Below, piece after piece: positions 6,200 to 6,913 of a DNA stretch of 6,913 bases. This DNA comes from Candidatus Melainabacteria bacterium (lineage in GTDB: Bacteria > Actinomycetota > Actinomycetes > Mycobacteriales > Pseudonocardiaceae): NCBI GenBank assembly GCA_903970565.1, contig CAJCJE010000550.1, forward strand, positions 1 to 6,913. The letters run 5' to 3'. Numbering within the stretch: position 1 is the stretch's first letter; each line of letters opens with the position of its first letter. The notes beneath the pieces were generated by a model. It did not search any database and was not told the DNA's origin. It saw only the letters and a list, made by a program, of their open reading frames with translations. A program made the position numbers and the translations under genes.

Positions 6200-6913
6200 A
6201 TGTTGGTGACCTCCGTACCGCCGGCGCCGAGTCCTGCGGCGCAAGCCGTCCTCGACCGGCCCCACCAGCTTCTCATCGGTGCCGATCGTCGTGACGGCGA
6301 CGCGGAGTCGATCGTGGTCGAGAACCCGGCGCGCGAGATACCGATTGCTTCCGTGGCCGGGGCGGGTGTGCGGGACGTCGATGCGGCCGTGGCCGCTGCC
6401 AGGGCCGCGCTGAACGGGCCGTGGAGCCGAACGTCGGGACGCGACCGCGCGGCGGTGCTGTTCCAGTTCGCCGATCTGCTCGACGCCGATGCCGAGCGCG
6501 TTGCCGAGGTGATGACGCTGGAGGGCGGATTTCCGCTCGCGTCGACCACCCTCGTGGTGCGCAACCTGGCCGTCGAGCTGTTCCGGTACTACGCAGGCTT
6601 CGCCACCAAGATCAGGGGCGACGCCTTCGAGCCCAGCTTTGGCGGGTTGCGCGGCGAACTGGAGATCATCGCGGCGACCCTGCGGGAGCCGGTCGGGGTG
6701 GTGGGCGCGATCGTGCCCTGGAACGCGCCGGCCGGCATGATCGCGCTCAAGCTCGCTCCCGCCCTGGCCGCTGGTTGCACGGTGGTACTCAAGACGGCTG
6801 AACTGGCCCCGTTGACCGGTGCGCTGATGGTGGAACTGCTGATGGAGGCGGGGCTGCCGCCCGGGGTGGTGAACCTGCTGCACGGGCTGGGCACCGAGAC
6901 CGGAGCCGCGATG
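6200..6913 (+). CDS. second aldehyde dehydrogenase, 3'-truncated by window edge
   Basis: An open frame from ATG 6200 to the right edge with no stop gives 238 residues, about the first half of a ~480-500-residue aldehyde dehydrogenase. Visible are the typical N-terminal VENPAREIPIASV (40-52), DVDAAVAAARAAL (59-71), the coil-like EVMTLEGG (103-110) and the cofactor/oxyanion segment VGAIVPWNAP at 168-177 with Asn175. Next come LKLAPALAAGCTVVLK at 183-198 with Lys198, then PPGVVNLLHG at 220-229. Thr199 follows the lysine where Pro is usual. The catalytic Glu and Cys lie beyond the window, so activity cannot be judged. It is a diverged paralogue of the first aldehyde dehydrogenase, not a duplicate, since the PWN region differs at many positions. 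A proline/alanine-rich start (residues 6-16) precedes the domain. It is divergently transcribed from the monooxygenase across a shared operator region. The overlapping minus-strand frame is a shadow. Confidence 0.93.
   Translation, partial: MLVTSVPPAPSPAAQAVLDRPHQLLIGADRRDGDAESIVVENPAREIPIASVAGAGVRDVDAAVAAARAALNGPWSRTSGRDRAAVLFQFADLLDADAERVAEVMTLEGGFPLASTTLVVRNLAVELFRYYAGFATKIRGDAFEPSFGGLRGELEIIAATLREPVGVVGAIVPWNAPAGMIALKLAPALAAGCTVVLKTAELAPLTGALMVELLMEAGLPPGVVNLLHGLGTETGAAM

Noticed and set aside
6122..6883. 253-codon minus-strand frame abutting the monooxygenase start
   Set aside because: Antisense to the second aldehyde dehydrogenase, which has unmistakable PWN and cofactor motifs; the translation is low-complexity.
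1..6913. CRISPR array, tRNA/rRNA, insertion sequence or attachment site
   Set aside because: No regularly spaced repeats with spacers, no tRNA cloverleaf seen in the gaps, no transposase or terminal inverted repeats; the only repeats are the short ones listed.

Overview
The window looks like chromosomal DNA from a high-GC actinobacterium. Third codon positions are almost all G or C, GTG starts are used, genes are packed with 4-bp ATGA/GTGA overlaps, and one promoter sits where a leaderless transcript is expected. A short tandem repeat encoding SERASEP recalls dispersed repeats I associate with Nocardia and related Mycobacteriales. That placement is from memory and only suggestive.

Layout: a plus-strand run of five genes fills positions 1-4847. 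It holds an aldehyde dehydrogenase cut by the left edge, an alpha/beta-hydrolase-fold protein with His where the nucleophile should be, a zinc alcohol dehydrogenase, a class I SAM-dependent methyltransferase and a small unrecognised protein. Junctions are 23 nt, a 4-bp overlap, 90 nt (with a strong Shine-Dalgarno) and a 4-bp overlap, so this is probably one operon whose promoter lies left of the window. A convergent flavoprotein monooxygenase occupies 4968-6122 on the minus strand. From a 77-bp divergent intergenic region a second aldehyde dehydrogenase starts at 6200 and runs off the right edge; its first 238 codons are present.

The divergent region (6123-6199) is the most structured non-coding DNA here. 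Two perfect 16-bp interrupted palindromes lie end to end, sharing one base. A good minus-strand promoter (TTCACA, 17 bp, TATTTT) and a plus-strand TATATT box placed to start transcription at the A of the ATG overlap them. One regulator could therefore control the monooxygenase and the second aldehyde dehydrogenase together.

Taken together the genes suggest an oxidative catabolic (or tailoring) route: flavin-dependent hydroxylation or oxygenation, alcohol to aldehyde to acid oxidation by the ADH and ALDHs, a hydrolase-fold enzyme for a ring-cleavage, lyase or hydrolytic step, and a methyl transfer. The substrate cannot be read from the sequence, and I do not recognise the cluster as a described pathway.
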